This document shows, one piece after another, positions 45,625-53,662 of a stretch of DNA of 54,226 bases. The notes under the pieces are model-generated. The model made no database searches. It was not told the origin of the DNA and saw nothing but the letters and a program-made list of their open reading frames with translations. This DNA comes from Deltaproteobacteria bacterium (lineage in GTDB: Bacteria > Desulfobacterota > Desulfobacteria > Desulfobacterales > UBA2156), in assembly GCA_019309485.1 (NCBI GenBank), contig JAFDGC010000023.1, positions 1 to 54,226 on the forward strand. The letters are read 5' to 3'. How positions within the stretch are numbered: position 1 is the first letter of the stretch; every line of letters begins with the position of its first letter. Position numbers and translations under genes: made by a program.

Positions 45625-46439
45625 TGGTGTTGTTCCTCTCTTTCGGTTTCCTTGAGTTCATCCCGCCGGATTTCAATCTCCTGGCCGTCGGCCAACTGGA
45701 TGACCAGACGATCGCAGATCAGGTTGTGGCGGAGGACTTTCCCTTCCCCCCGATCGGTTTGGACCGTCCGGCCGGGGGGCGGGAATGCTTTTTTCAGTTG
45801 GACATACGTATCGTTTTCATAGGTCAGACAGCACATCAATCGCCCGCATTGTCCGGAAATTTTGGTGGGATTCAAGGAGAGTCCCTGCTCCTTGGCCATC
45901 CGGATGGAGATGGGCTCGAACTTCTCGATGAATGTGGAACAGCAAAGGACCCTCCCGCAACGACCGATGCCGCCGCACATCTTGGCCTGGTTCCGGATCC
46001 CCACCTGCCGCATCTCCACGCGGACACCGAGTTCTTTCACCAGCATTTTCACCAGCTGCCGAAAATCCACGCGGCCTTCCGCGGTGAAGAAGAAGGTGAG
46101 CTTGTTCCCGTCAAACGTACTTTCCACGGCAAACAGGTTCATGGAAAGCCCCAGGGTGTGGATGCATTCCATGCAGAAGGCATACGCGCGCCCCTCCGTT
46201 TCCCGGTTGAGTTCCAACTGGTGGTAATCGTTTTCCACGGCGAGCCGGTAAACCTTTTTCAAGGGTTTCTCCAAATCCCTTTCCTCGCGGGTGAACGGGG
46301 CCACCGCCACCAAACCCAGTTCGAGACCCTGTTCCGTTTCCACAATGACGGCATCCCCCTTGTTCAGCACAAAAGCGCCGCAATCAAAGTGATAGACCTT
46401 CCCGGCCGGTTTAAAGCGGATGCCGACGATCTTTTTCAT
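45621..46439 (-). CDS. ricT: PSP1 / RicT-family protein
   Basis: I place the start at 46439 (MKKIVGIRFKPAG), the usual N-terminus; a start 7 codons upstream is possible. The 272-residue protein has the PSP1 domain with two Cys motifs, CGGIGRCGRVLCC and SGQCGRLMCCLTYE, known in Bacillus RicT to bind a [4Fe-4S] cluster. RicT with RicA and RicF controls RNA processing and competence/sporulation phosphorelay in Bacillus; Gram-negative members are poorly understood. The order holB-ricT-metG is shared by many bacteria. It overlaps holB by 29 bases and metG by 4. Confidence 0.92.
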   Translation of the reverse strand: MKKIVGIRFKPAGKVYHFDCGAFVLNKGDAVIVETEQGLELGLVAVAPFTREERDLEKPLKKVYRLAVENDYHQLELNRETEGRAYAFCMECIHTLGLSMNLFAVESTFDGNKLTFFFTAEGRVDFRQLVKMLVKELGVRVEMRQVGIRNQAKMCGGIGRCGRVLCCSTFIEKFEPISIRMAKEQGLSLNPTKISGQCGRLMCCLTYENDTYVQLKKAFPPPGRTVQTDRGEGKVLRHNLICDRLVIQLADGQEIEIRRDELKETEREEQHH

Positions 46440-47499
46440 CACAGGCGTCTCGAAGTTCAATCATCAATTTTTCCAGCACCAGGCGGGGATTGACGTTGGC
46501 CGTCAGATCCCTTTCGGCGTGCTGCACCGCAGTCATCTGCGCCAAAAGAACATCCGGATGGATGTGTTGTGAAGCATATTGCAGCTTCTCGATCAAGTCC
46601 TTGTTAAACACATGGCCGGATCTCCAGTGGAGCACCATCGTGTCCCGGAGCAGGGATTGCAGGATTTCAAGGGTCTCCGGAATGCCCGCCTTTTCCAAGG
46701 AGAGGCGCTCGGCGAATACCAGCGCCACGGTCAGGGGTTGGGAGATCCGTGCGTCCGGATGATCCAGCCCGGCGGCGGAAAAGACGACTTCCCGGCGATG
46801 CTGCCATTCCGCCGCGTCGGCGGGGCTGTCCGCCAAAGCCAGGGCCCGGGAGAGGCTTCCGTGGGCCATGGCGGCCAGGGTGGCGGCCGCATCCGCGGAA
46901 ATGCCGCACCGGCGTTCCAGGATCGTGGCGATCCGGCCTTCGGACAGGGGGTGGAAATTCACGGGATGACACCGGGAGGCCAGGGTCGGCAGCAGGTCCG
47001 AGCGCTGGGTCGCGGTCAGGATCAAAAGGGTTTCCGGCGGGGGTTCTTCCAACACCTTGAGAAGGGCATTGGCGGCTTCCGGCGTCATCCGGGGAGCATC
47101 GAGGATCACGGCGATTCGCCTGTCGCCTTCATAGGGCTTCAGGGAAAGGTCCTGGCAGAGACGCCGGATGCGTTCGATTTTAATCGTGTTGCCCCCGGCA
47201 TCCACCACAAGGATATCGGGATGATTCCCCGAAAGGATCTTCCGGCAAGGCGCGCAGTCGCCGCAGGGAAGGCCGTTCCACAGGGCTTTCCCGGAGGCGC
47301 GCATCTCCTTTGCCTCCGCTGCCCGGCAATTGCAGGCCATGGCAAAGGCCACGGCGGCCGCCTTTTTTCCCGATCCCCCGATTCCCGAAAACAGAAGGGC
47401 ATGGGGGAGGCGGCCGCTGGCAAGAAACGCCCCCATGAGACGGCGGGCAAGTTTCTGGTCCTTCAAAAGATCGAGGTCCGGTTTGATCAAGGGCGTCAT
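46411..47499 (-). CDS. holB: DNA polymerase III delta-prime subunit
   Basis: I choose the ATG at 47499 (MTPLIKPDLDLLKDQK), giving 362 residues; a start 69 bases upstream is less likely. The AAA+ core has the modified Walker A GIGGSGKKAAAVAF, the zinc-binding loop GLPCGDCAPCRKIL, ILDAPRMTPEAANALLKVLEE with the sensor-like LILTATQRSDLLPTLASRC (an SRC motif). It is a clamp-loader subunit. The gene overlaps ricT by 29 bases and is followed in this region by the NusG-like gene 72 bases upstream. Confidence 0.93.
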   Translation of the reverse strand: MTPLIKPDLDLLKDQKLARRLMGAFLASGRLPHALLFSGIGGSGKKAAAVAFAMACNCRAAEAKEMRASGKALWNGLPCGDCAPCRKILSGNHPDILVVDAGGNTIKIERIRRLCQDLSLKPYEGDRRIAVILDAPRMTPEAANALLKVLEEPPPETLLILTATQRSDLLPTLASRCHPVNFHPLSEGRIATILERRCGISADAAATLAAMAHGSLSRALALADSPADAAEWQHRREVVFSAAGLDHPDARISQPLTVALVFAERLSLEKAGIPETLEILQSLLRDTMVLHWRSGHVFNKDLIEKLQYASQHIHPDVLLAQMTAVQHAERDLTANVNPRLVLEKLMIELRDACDEKDRRHPL

Positions 47500-47571
47500 C
47501 CTGTCGGTTTTAACAATGTTGGAAGCACATACGGGGCGCAGTGTAAAGGAAAAGAGGCGATAAGGCAAGAT

Positions 47572-48102
47572 TTACCGAACGAAATGGGGGATCTTTTCCA
47601 CATCCTCCTCGTCCACGTCAACGGCGGCGTACTGGCCCAGGGCCTCGATATTGACCACCACCCGGCCCTGGCTCTTGTAGCGCATGAAAACTCCGGTCAC
47701 CCCGCTGAAGGGGCCGGCCACCACCATCACCCGGTCTCCTTTTTTCAAGCGGCTTCCCGTGGCGACGGGATGATCTCCGGCCACCATGATTTGGAGGGAA
47801 TGCACCGTTTCATCCGGAACCGGGACCGGTCCGAGTTTATTCCCGATGAGCCGGACCGCCCCCACCGTCTTGACGATTTCCAGGTGTTCATAGGGGTTCA
47901 GGTCCGTTTTCACAAAGGTATACCCGGGGAAAAGGGGGACCCGGATGACGCAGCTCCGGTCCTTGCGCCGGCTTTTGACCTGGATCTTGGGAAGAAAGAC
48001 CTCCAGGGACTTTTTGGCCAGGCCGTCGGCGACCACGTTTTCAAACCGGCTCCTGGTATGCAGGACATACCACTGTTTCACGAGGGTGTCGGATTTCATC
48101 AT
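47572..48102 (-). CDS. NusG/RfaH-family transcription factor (UpxY-like)
   Basis: The start at 48102 overlaps the gmhA stop (ATGA), giving 176 residues. The N-terminal NGN domain is clear: QWYVLHTRSRFENVVADGLA, FLPKIQVKSRRKDR, VPLFPGYTFVKTD, and the C-terminal KOW domain begins GDRVMVVAGPFSGVTGVFM. Paralogues such as RfaH, UpxY and LoaP help RNA polymerase read long envelope-sugar operons. The place within a heptose gene block makes such a specialised role likelier than general NusG, whose gene is normally next to secE and rplK. I noticed no ops-like element. Confidence 0.85.
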   Translation of the reverse strand: MMKSDTLVKQWYVLHTRSRFENVVADGLAKKSLEVFLPKIQVKSRRKDRSCVIRVPLFPGYTFVKTDLNPYEHLEIVKTVGAVRLIGNKLGPVPVPDETVHSLQIMVAGDHPVATGSRLKKGDRVMVVAGPFSGVTGVFMRYKSQGRVVVNIEALGQYAAVDVDEEDVEKIPHFVR

Positions 48103-48680
48103 CTTCCGCTTCCGGAATGCAGTACCGCATGGACGGCCTGCATGATCATGTGGGTGATGATGACATGGGCGTCTTCCACTTTTTGGGTGTCGTTGATGCG
48201 GACCACCACCGGTACCTGGGCGATCCGGGCCAGCGTCCCGCCTGAAAACCCGCATAAACCAGCGGTTTTTCCGCCGTTTTGATTGGCAAAGGATACGGCC
48301 TGCAAGACATTTTCGGAGTTTCCGCTGGCCGATATGCCGATCACCACATCCTCTTTTTCGAAGAAGTTCTTCAGGGGTTCCACGAAGACGTGCGCGTAGG
48401 ACAGGTCGTTGGCATACGCCGAAAGCATCGGAACGTTGTCATTGAGACAAACGACCTTGAACTTTTTTGGAATATCCAGACAGCACCCCTTGTTCAGATC
48501 GCAGGCAAAATGGGATGCCGTGGCGCCGCTTCCGCCGTTTCCCATGATAAAAATGCGGCGATGGTGATCAAAGGCCTCGAGAATCAGCCGGACCAGTTGT
48601 TCGAAGGCCTCCCGGTCCAAGGCGGAAAGGGCTTGGATAAGTTCTGTAAGGTACCGTTGGGCGAATCCTTTGAAATCCAT
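48099..48680 (-). CDS. gmhA: sedoheptulose-7-phosphate isomerase
   Basis: The 193-residue product is a single SIS-domain protein of GmhA length. Motifs are IFIMGNGGSGATASHFACDLNKG (about 40-62), VVIGISASGNSENVLQA and GLCGFSGGTLARIA, then the family end HVIITHMIMQAVHAVL. GmhA converts sedoheptulose 7-phosphate to D-glycero-D-manno-heptose 7-phosphate, the first step of heptose synthesis. With HddA 1.5 kb upstream it suggests heptose sugars for lipopolysaccharide or surface glycans. The stop overlaps the NusG-like gene (ATGA). Confidence 0.9.
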   Translation of the reverse strand: MDFKGFAQRYLTELIQALSALDREAFEQLVRLILEAFDHHRRIFIMGNGGSGATASHFACDLNKGCCLDIPKKFKVVCLNDNVPMLSAYANDLSYAHVFVEPLKNFFEKEDVVIGISASGNSENVLQAVSFANQNGGKTAGLCGFSGGTLARIAQVPVVVRINDTQKVEDAHVIITHMIMQAVHAVLHSGSGR

Positions 48681-48739
48681 GGGTTCAGTCCCTTTTCCGG
48701 TTCATTGGGGTTGCCCCCCCGTGTTGTAAAAGAAGGATG

Positions 48740-49912
48740 TTAAGCATTCTTTGCCATGTTTTTTATAAAACATTGGGGATTTACTTTTCGGATCACCTGC
48801 ATCTGCGCCATTTGGGCCTGGGCACGCTCCAGGGCTTCTTTTTGCACGGCTTTTCCGGTGATGTACGACCAGTAGGCTTCGATGCTGTCTTTGACGGTGC
48901 GTTGGGGTGACCACCCCAGGGATCTAAGCCGGGTGATGTCCGAGACGATGTGGCGCGTGTCTCCGAACCGGTAACATCCCGGTGTGCGGGGAGGGAGGGC
49001 CTTCCCCACGGTTTTTTGCATCGTTTGATAAAAATCCAGGATGGTCCAGGGGATGCCTCCCCCGACATTGAAGACCCGCCCGTCGGCGGCGTCGTTTTCC
49101 AGGACCTTCAGGTTGGCCGCCGTCACGTCATGGATATTGATGAAATCCCGGACCTGTTTCCCGTCTTCGAAAATCACCGGGCGCTGGTCGAAGAAAAGAC
49201 TCAAGGCGAAGATCCGCATGGCCCCCGAGTAGGCATTGTAAAAAGACTGGCGTTCCCCCTGAACGATGGAGTAGCGCATCACCACGGAGGGGATGCCGTA
49301 TCGTTTGCCCATGTTCAGGGCGATTTGCTCCTGGGAATGCTTCGAAAGGGCGTAGGGGTTGCACGGATGCACCACCGATTCATCCGAGGGCATCCACTGG
49401 ATAACCCCCCGGCAGACAGGACATCGATGCTCCCAGTCCCCCCGGGAAAGCTGTGATTCCAGGCGGATGGAAGGATAAAGGTCAAGGCCTCCGTGGGGAT
49501 GGCAGGCCGGGCACCGGTGGCGGCCTTCTCCCATCACCGCCTGGCTCGCGGCCACGATGACTTTTTTGATTTTTGCGGACAAACCCGTTTCCACCAGTAC
49601 TTCATAAAGGAGTGCCGTGGAGACGGCGTTCACATGAAAAAAGGTGGAAAAGTCGGTCAGGTAATCCTGGTAGGCGGCGAAATGGTACACCACATCCACC
49701 CCGTTCAACGCCTTTTCCCAAATCCCTTTTTCGCGGACGTCTCCCAACATCAGTTCGGCCTTGGGGTTCAGATGTTCCGGCGTGCCGTGGGGGTGCACCC
49801 GTTTTGAAAGGTTGTCCACAATCCGGACGCGGTTTCCTTCCCGAACAAGGGCGTCCACCGTATGGGAGCCGATAAACCCGACGCCCCCCGTCACCAGGAT
49901 CCGATACGCCAT
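48740..49912 (-). CDS. NAD-dependent epimerase with inserted zinc-ribbon segment
   Basis: The 390-residue product is an extended SDR sugar-nucleotide epimerase or dehydratase: RILVTGGVGFIGSHTVDAL (residues 4-22), HFAAYQDY and the active-site PYALSKHSQEQ (YxxxK). Between strand 5 and the YxxxK, about residues 133-182, lies an insert with CPACHPHGG and CPVCRGV, two CxxC pairs about 35 residues apart, which looks like a zinc ribbon. Usual SDR epimerases have about 320 residues. It lies between hddA and gmhA, so a GDP-heptose or related nucleotide sugar is a plausible substrate; that is inference. Confidence 0.85.
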   Translation of the reverse strand: MAYRILVTGGVGFIGSHTVDALVREGNRVRIVDNLSKRVHPHGTPEHLNPKAELMLGDVREKGIWEKALNGVDVVYHFAAYQDYLTDFSTFFHVNAVSTALLYEVLVETGLSAKIKKVIVAASQAVMGEGRHRCPACHPHGGLDLYPSIRLESQLSRGDWEHRCPVCRGVIQWMPSDESVVHPCNPYALSKHSQEQIALNMGKRYGIPSVVMRYSIVQGERQSFYNAYSGAMRIFALSLFFDQRPVIFEDGKQVRDFINIHDVTAANLKVLENDAADGRVFNVGGGIPWTILDFYQTMQKTVGKALPPRTPGCYRFGDTRHIVSDITRLRSLGWSPQRTVKDSIEAYWSYITGKAVQKEALERAQAQMAQMQVIRKVNPQCFIKNMAKNA

Positions 49913-50010
49913 TTTCTTAAATCCTTCTGGATGCCGGCCAAAGATCCCGATACAGGCGGGGATTCAGTCCGGCGTGACGGTTTTAGCTTTTTTCAAAGTC
50001 TGTAACGTTG

Positions 50011-50135
50011 GATGGCAAAGGAAAAAGTTCATATGCAAGGCGCGCAAATCCTGAGGAATGAGGCGTACTTACAGATACGCCGCAACGACGAAGGATGCCG
50101 CGCAACGCAGCAGATGGGCGTTTTCCTTTGCCATC
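50011..50135 (+). repeat. MITE-like repeat, 125 bp, with perfect terminal inverted repeats
   Basis: GATGGCAAAGGAAAA at 50011-50025 is the exact reverse complement of TTTTCCTTTGCCATC at 50121-50135. The core, GCAAGGCGCGCAAATCCTG, GAATGAGGCGTACTTACAG and ACGCCGCAACGACG, matches the minus strand of 14449-14601. It abuts hddA: two bases of the hddA stop codon (TGA at 50136-50134) belong to the element. Confidence 0.9.
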
Positions 50136-51129
50136 ATTTGCTTGAATAGGACCGATCATCGAATATGACCTTTGACCCGCTTTCTTCCAGCATGAAGGGA
50201 AGCTCCCGGTAAGCCTTCATGGTTTCCATGATATCCCCCTGCCGTTCCCGGGGGGCGATCAAAAGGAGAAATCCGCCGCCGCCGGCCCCGGCGATCTTTG
50301 TCCCCAGCGCGCCAGCTTGTTTGGCCCGACGGGCCATTTCATCGATGGGGGTGTTGGTGATGCCCTGGGCCATCCGCTTTTTCAGGTCCCAGTTTTCATC
50401 CAGAAGCCGGCCGCATTCAAGTATATCCCCGGCGCACATGGCCGCCTTGAACGGCTCCACAAGGGCCGCCATCCGGACCATGGTATTGAATACGCTGTTG
50501 TCTGAAAAATTTTTTTGCTGGTGGCCAAGGATCGCATCCGCCTTCCGGGTCATGCCGGTGTAATAAAGGAGGAGCGAAGACGCGAATTTTCGTTTCACCG
50601 AATTGTCCAAAGAGATGGGAATCCGTTCGGTGACCCCGTCTTCGTAGAAGACGAACTGGTTCACGCCGCCGTAGGCCGCCGCATATTGGTCCTGCTTGCC
50701 GATGGGCTTTTTGAGTGTTTCGATTTCGATTTGGCAGGCTTCTCGGGCCAGCTGCTCGGCGGTGACAAGGATGTTTCTGTAGGCGTAAAGGGCATGCAGC
50801 AGCGCCACCGTGATGGAGCTGGAACTCCCCAACCCCGACCCGCTGGAAGGGACATCCGCCAGGGTGGTGATTTCGATTCCCTTTTCCACCCCCGTGATTT
50901 TCATGGCCTCCCGTACGAGGTCGTGACGGATTTGGGAGACATGGTCCACGCATTCCTTTTTGGAGTAATTGATGTAAATCATGTCGTCAAAGCGTTCCTT
51001 GACGATGGCATAGACGAATTTATCAATGGCCGTGCAGATGACCTGCCCGGGGCGCTGGGTGTAAAAGGGTTTCATATCGGACCCGCCGCCCACAAAACTC
51101 AACCGGAGGGGGGTTTTGACGATGACCAT
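50134..51129 (-). CDS. hddA: D-glycero-D-manno-heptose 7-phosphate kinase (GHMP kinase)
   Basis: The start at 51129 (MVIVKTPLRLSFVGGGSDMK) gives 331 residues; a longer frame runs 84 bases further upstream. GHMP-kinase motifs are PLRLSFVGGGSDM (about 6-18), the P-loop DVPSSGSGLGSSSSITVALL, and the C-terminal motif GTKIAGAGGGGFLLLIAP. The pattern fits HddA, which phosphorylates heptose 7-phosphate at O-1 on the GDP-heptose branch rather than the ADP-heptose branch (HldE). gmhA and the epimerase gene follow, with the MITE copy between. The lptD stop is 37 bases upstream. Confidence 0.88.
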   Translation of the reverse strand: MVIVKTPLRLSFVGGGSDMKPFYTQRPGQVICTAIDKFVYAIVKERFDDMIYINYSKKECVDHVSQIRHDLVREAMKITGVEKGIEITTLADVPSSGSGLGSSSSITVALLHALYAYRNILVTAEQLAREACQIEIETLKKPIGKQDQYAAAYGGVNQFVFYEDGVTERIPISLDNSVKRKFASSLLLYYTGMTRKADAILGHQQKNFSDNSVFNTMVRMAALVEPFKAAMCAGDILECGRLLDENWDLKKRMAQGITNTPIDEMARRAKQAGALGTKIAGAGGGGFLLLIAPRERQGDIMETMKAYRELPFMLEESGSKVIFDDRSYSSK

Positions 51130-51166
51130 GACCGGTGTTCCTTTTCCGCTGAAACGGCCTGCGATC

Positions 51167-53461
51167 CTATTGGGATTCTTGTTTTTGTTCGGCCATGCTG
51201 CTTCCGAATCCACCCAGGCCGTACAGGTGGAGCATCACCGAATAGGTGCGGTTTTCGAATTCGTCCATATACCGAAAATCAACAGCCCAGCACTGGGCCG
51301 CGTAAAGGATTCCGAAGCCCTCCAGGATATCCTCTTTGTCGTAAATATTGCGCTCATATTCCAAAAAACCGGAAAGGCCCGCAAAAAGGTTCACGGAAAG
51401 CTTGGTGTAGACGGATTCCTTGCCGTCCGATTTCCCTTCCCGTGAATCCCGTCGATACCGGTATTCCAAAAAAAGGCGGTCCCCCCGTCGATCAAAAATC
51501 GTGGATTTGGCATTATAGGACATCCAGTCGTGTTCGTAAACCGACCACTGGGCGTCTGCGTCCAGGGAGAGCCGATCCATGGGACGCAGCTCCAGGCGAC
51601 CATCGATATTGGAAAAGGGTTGTTTTTCCTCCTTGTCCTTGTCCGTGGCCTCAAAGATATCGTAGCTTTGACCGACGCTCAGGCGCGCAAACTCCCGGTA
51701 ATTGTACTGGGGATTTTCGGCCGTTGAAGTCGCCTTGAGGGAGCGGGAAGTAAATGTATTGGTCAGCGAATAGCTCACACGGTTGACCTTCCCGATCCGG
51801 TCCACGCCGTCGAACCGGGGAAATTGGTCCTGTTTTTTTTCCGGGACGTATCGATAGGAGATCTTGGGGAGAATGCTGTGGCGGATCTTGTCGAGGGTCT
51901 TTCCTCCGGTGCCGTAAATGCGGTAGACTTCCGTACTGAGGGTCACGCCCGTTTCGTAAATATCCCGGAGCTGGGTGCTGTCCTGGTCCTCTTTTTCGGT
52001 TTTAAACCGGTCGATATACCAGAAGGTCTCCCGGAGACCGAAATAGGGCTCCAGAGAAAGGTAATTTTTCAGTTTTAAGGGGAGGTACACCTTGGGGAAC
52101 ATGTCCACGCGGTGCCCCTGGAGTCCTTCTTCCCGGTAGAAGCGCACATATTCGGAGGCCAGGTCATAGTACAGCGGAGTCTCCAGGAATTGTCCTTTGG
52201 AGACATCGTATTCCACAAAAGGGAGGCGTTGGAGGGTGGTATCTTTGTCCTCCGGATCGCTGTGCCGCCGGAACAGAACATTGTCATACCAGCGGCCTTC
52301 GATGTTGAGGCTGCTCCGGTCCCAGCTTCGGTTCAGGTTCAATCGATTCAGGCGGGTGGTGTCCGTGTAGTCGTCCACCCCCCGGCCGAAGGTGGTTTCG
52401 AAATACCGGTTGGTTTCATCGAACCCGTTGTAGCCGCTTTTGAATTCCACCAGGTAATCCTGATCCGAAACAAAATCCAGGTCGAGCTTGGCGGAAAATC
52501 CCCAGGGAAGGGACTGGTCGTGTTTCATCCGAAACCAGTAGCGGTCCTGGTTGGGCCGCGGATAACGGTCATCCGGATATCCCCACCGGTCCCCGGAGTC
52601 CTCGGTGCCGTCGTCCACCTGCCGATCCTGCAGGAAATCCGCCATGAGGGCCCCTTTTGATTCGGTGCTCAGGACATACCGGTATTCGACCCCGATCTTT
52701 TCCCCGCGCCGGTCCATATGGTCCAGGTAAAAGGTGGCATCCGAATGCGCGCCGATGGCCCAGAAATAGGGCTGTTCGTATTGGGTCCCCCGCCGTTCGG
52801 AGACACCCATGCGGGGAGGAAGGAATCCGGACTGGCGGTCCGTTTTCGCCGGAAAAACAAAAAAAGGGGAATACAAAACCGGCACCTTTTTCAGCCAAAG
52901 GGCGCTGTGGATGGCCGTTCCGTATCCGTCCAGCGTCACGGAGAGATTCCGGGCCGTGATTTTCCAGGCCGGACTGTCGCCGTCGCAGGTGGAAAGGGTG
53001 GCGGATTCGGCGCGATAGGTTTTCTCCCCGGTTTTCTCTATCTTGTCCCCGCGGATGTGAAAATGATTCTGTTTTAAAAAGATCGTCCCCCGGAAGGCCA
53101 CGCCGGTGCGGTTTTTCAGGTCGACCCGGATGCGTTCTCCGCTGAGGATGTCCTTCCCGTCGGTCAGCACGGCGTTTCCGATGGCCAGGGCCTGGCCGGT
53201 TTTGTCGTCCAGCTGTACGAAATCGGCGCTCAACCGCATGTCGTTGTTTATAACAACCACATTCCCCTTGGCTACGTAGTGGTCGGCCCCCTGGTCGTAA
53301 AAAAGGGAATCGGCGCTGACCTGCCAGGGGCTCCCCGGTTCCGCAGAAAGGGACGCGGTCCCGGTTCCCGTCAACGGGGCGGCAACGGCCATGTCGAGGA
53401 GCAGCGCGGCGGAAAACACCGGGACCACGGCCATAAACAAGACGCCCACCCGCCGGCGCAA
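51167..53461 (-). CDS. lptD: LPS-assembly protein LptD
   Basis: The 764-residue product has a signal peptide (about 1-28, VLFMAVVPVFSAALLLDMAV), an N-terminal OstA/LptA-like domain (VSADSLFYDQGADHYVAKGN, about 48-67, and on), and a beta-barrel C-terminal part rich in alternating aromatic and polar residues. LptD with LptE inserts lipopolysaccharide into the outer membrane; this shows a true LPS-bearing outer membrane. The start at 53461 is a TTG; the GTG at 53449 and ATG at 53434 are alternatives. surE is divergent, about 200 bases away. Confidence 0.9.
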   Translation of the reverse strand: MRRRVGVLFMAVVPVFSAALLLDMAVAAPLTGTGTASLSAEPGSPWQVSADSLFYDQGADHYVAKGNVVVINNDMRLSADFVQLDDKTGQALAIGNAVLTDGKDILSGERIRVDLKNRTGVAFRGTIFLKQNHFHIRGDKIEKTGEKTYRAESATLSTCDGDSPAWKITARNLSVTLDGYGTAIHSALWLKKVPVLYSPFFVFPAKTDRQSGFLPPRMGVSERRGTQYEQPYFWAIGAHSDATFYLDHMDRRGEKIGVEYRYVLSTESKGALMADFLQDRQVDDGTEDSGDRWGYPDDRYPRPNQDRYWFRMKHDQSLPWGFSAKLDLDFVSDQDYLVEFKSGYNGFDETNRYFETTFGRGVDDYTDTTRLNRLNLNRSWDRSSLNIEGRWYDNVLFRRHSDPEDKDTTLQRLPFVEYDVSKGQFLETPLYYDLASEYVRFYREEGLQGHRVDMFPKVYLPLKLKNYLSLEPYFGLRETFWYIDRFKTEKEDQDSTQLRDIYETGVTLSTEVYRIYGTGGKTLDKIRHSILPKISYRYVPEKKQDQFPRFDGVDRIGKVNRVSYSLTNTFTSRSLKATSTAENPQYNYREFARLSVGQSYDIFEATDKDKEEKQPFSNIDGRLELRPMDRLSLDADAQWSVYEHDWMSYNAKSTIFDRRGDRLFLEYRYRRDSREGKSDGKESVYTKLSVNLFAGLSGFLEYERNIYDKEDILEGFGILYAAQCWAVDFRYMDEFENRTYSVMLHLYGLGGFGSSMAEQKQESQ

Positions 53462-53662
53462 GCGGCCGGCAACGCGTTTGAGGCATCGGGGTCGCCTGGC
53501 GGCCGTCCCGGGTTTGAGGAGATTGCCTCAACGACTGATTTTAAAGGGGCCGGCCCGGTGATGGATAACGTTCTTGAACGCCGGTAAAGTTTTATGTATA
53601 AATCCGAGTCGCGGCAAAAAGTCAACATGAAGTTGATCGAAAGATGAAATGACCGGACCACC

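Noticed and set aside
46579-48282. long plus-strand frame of 567 codons opposite holB, the NusG-like gene and gmhA
   Set aside because: Its translation has the composition of an antisense shadow (rich in Gly, His, Pro, Arg) and no domains, and known genes fully cover it on the other strand.
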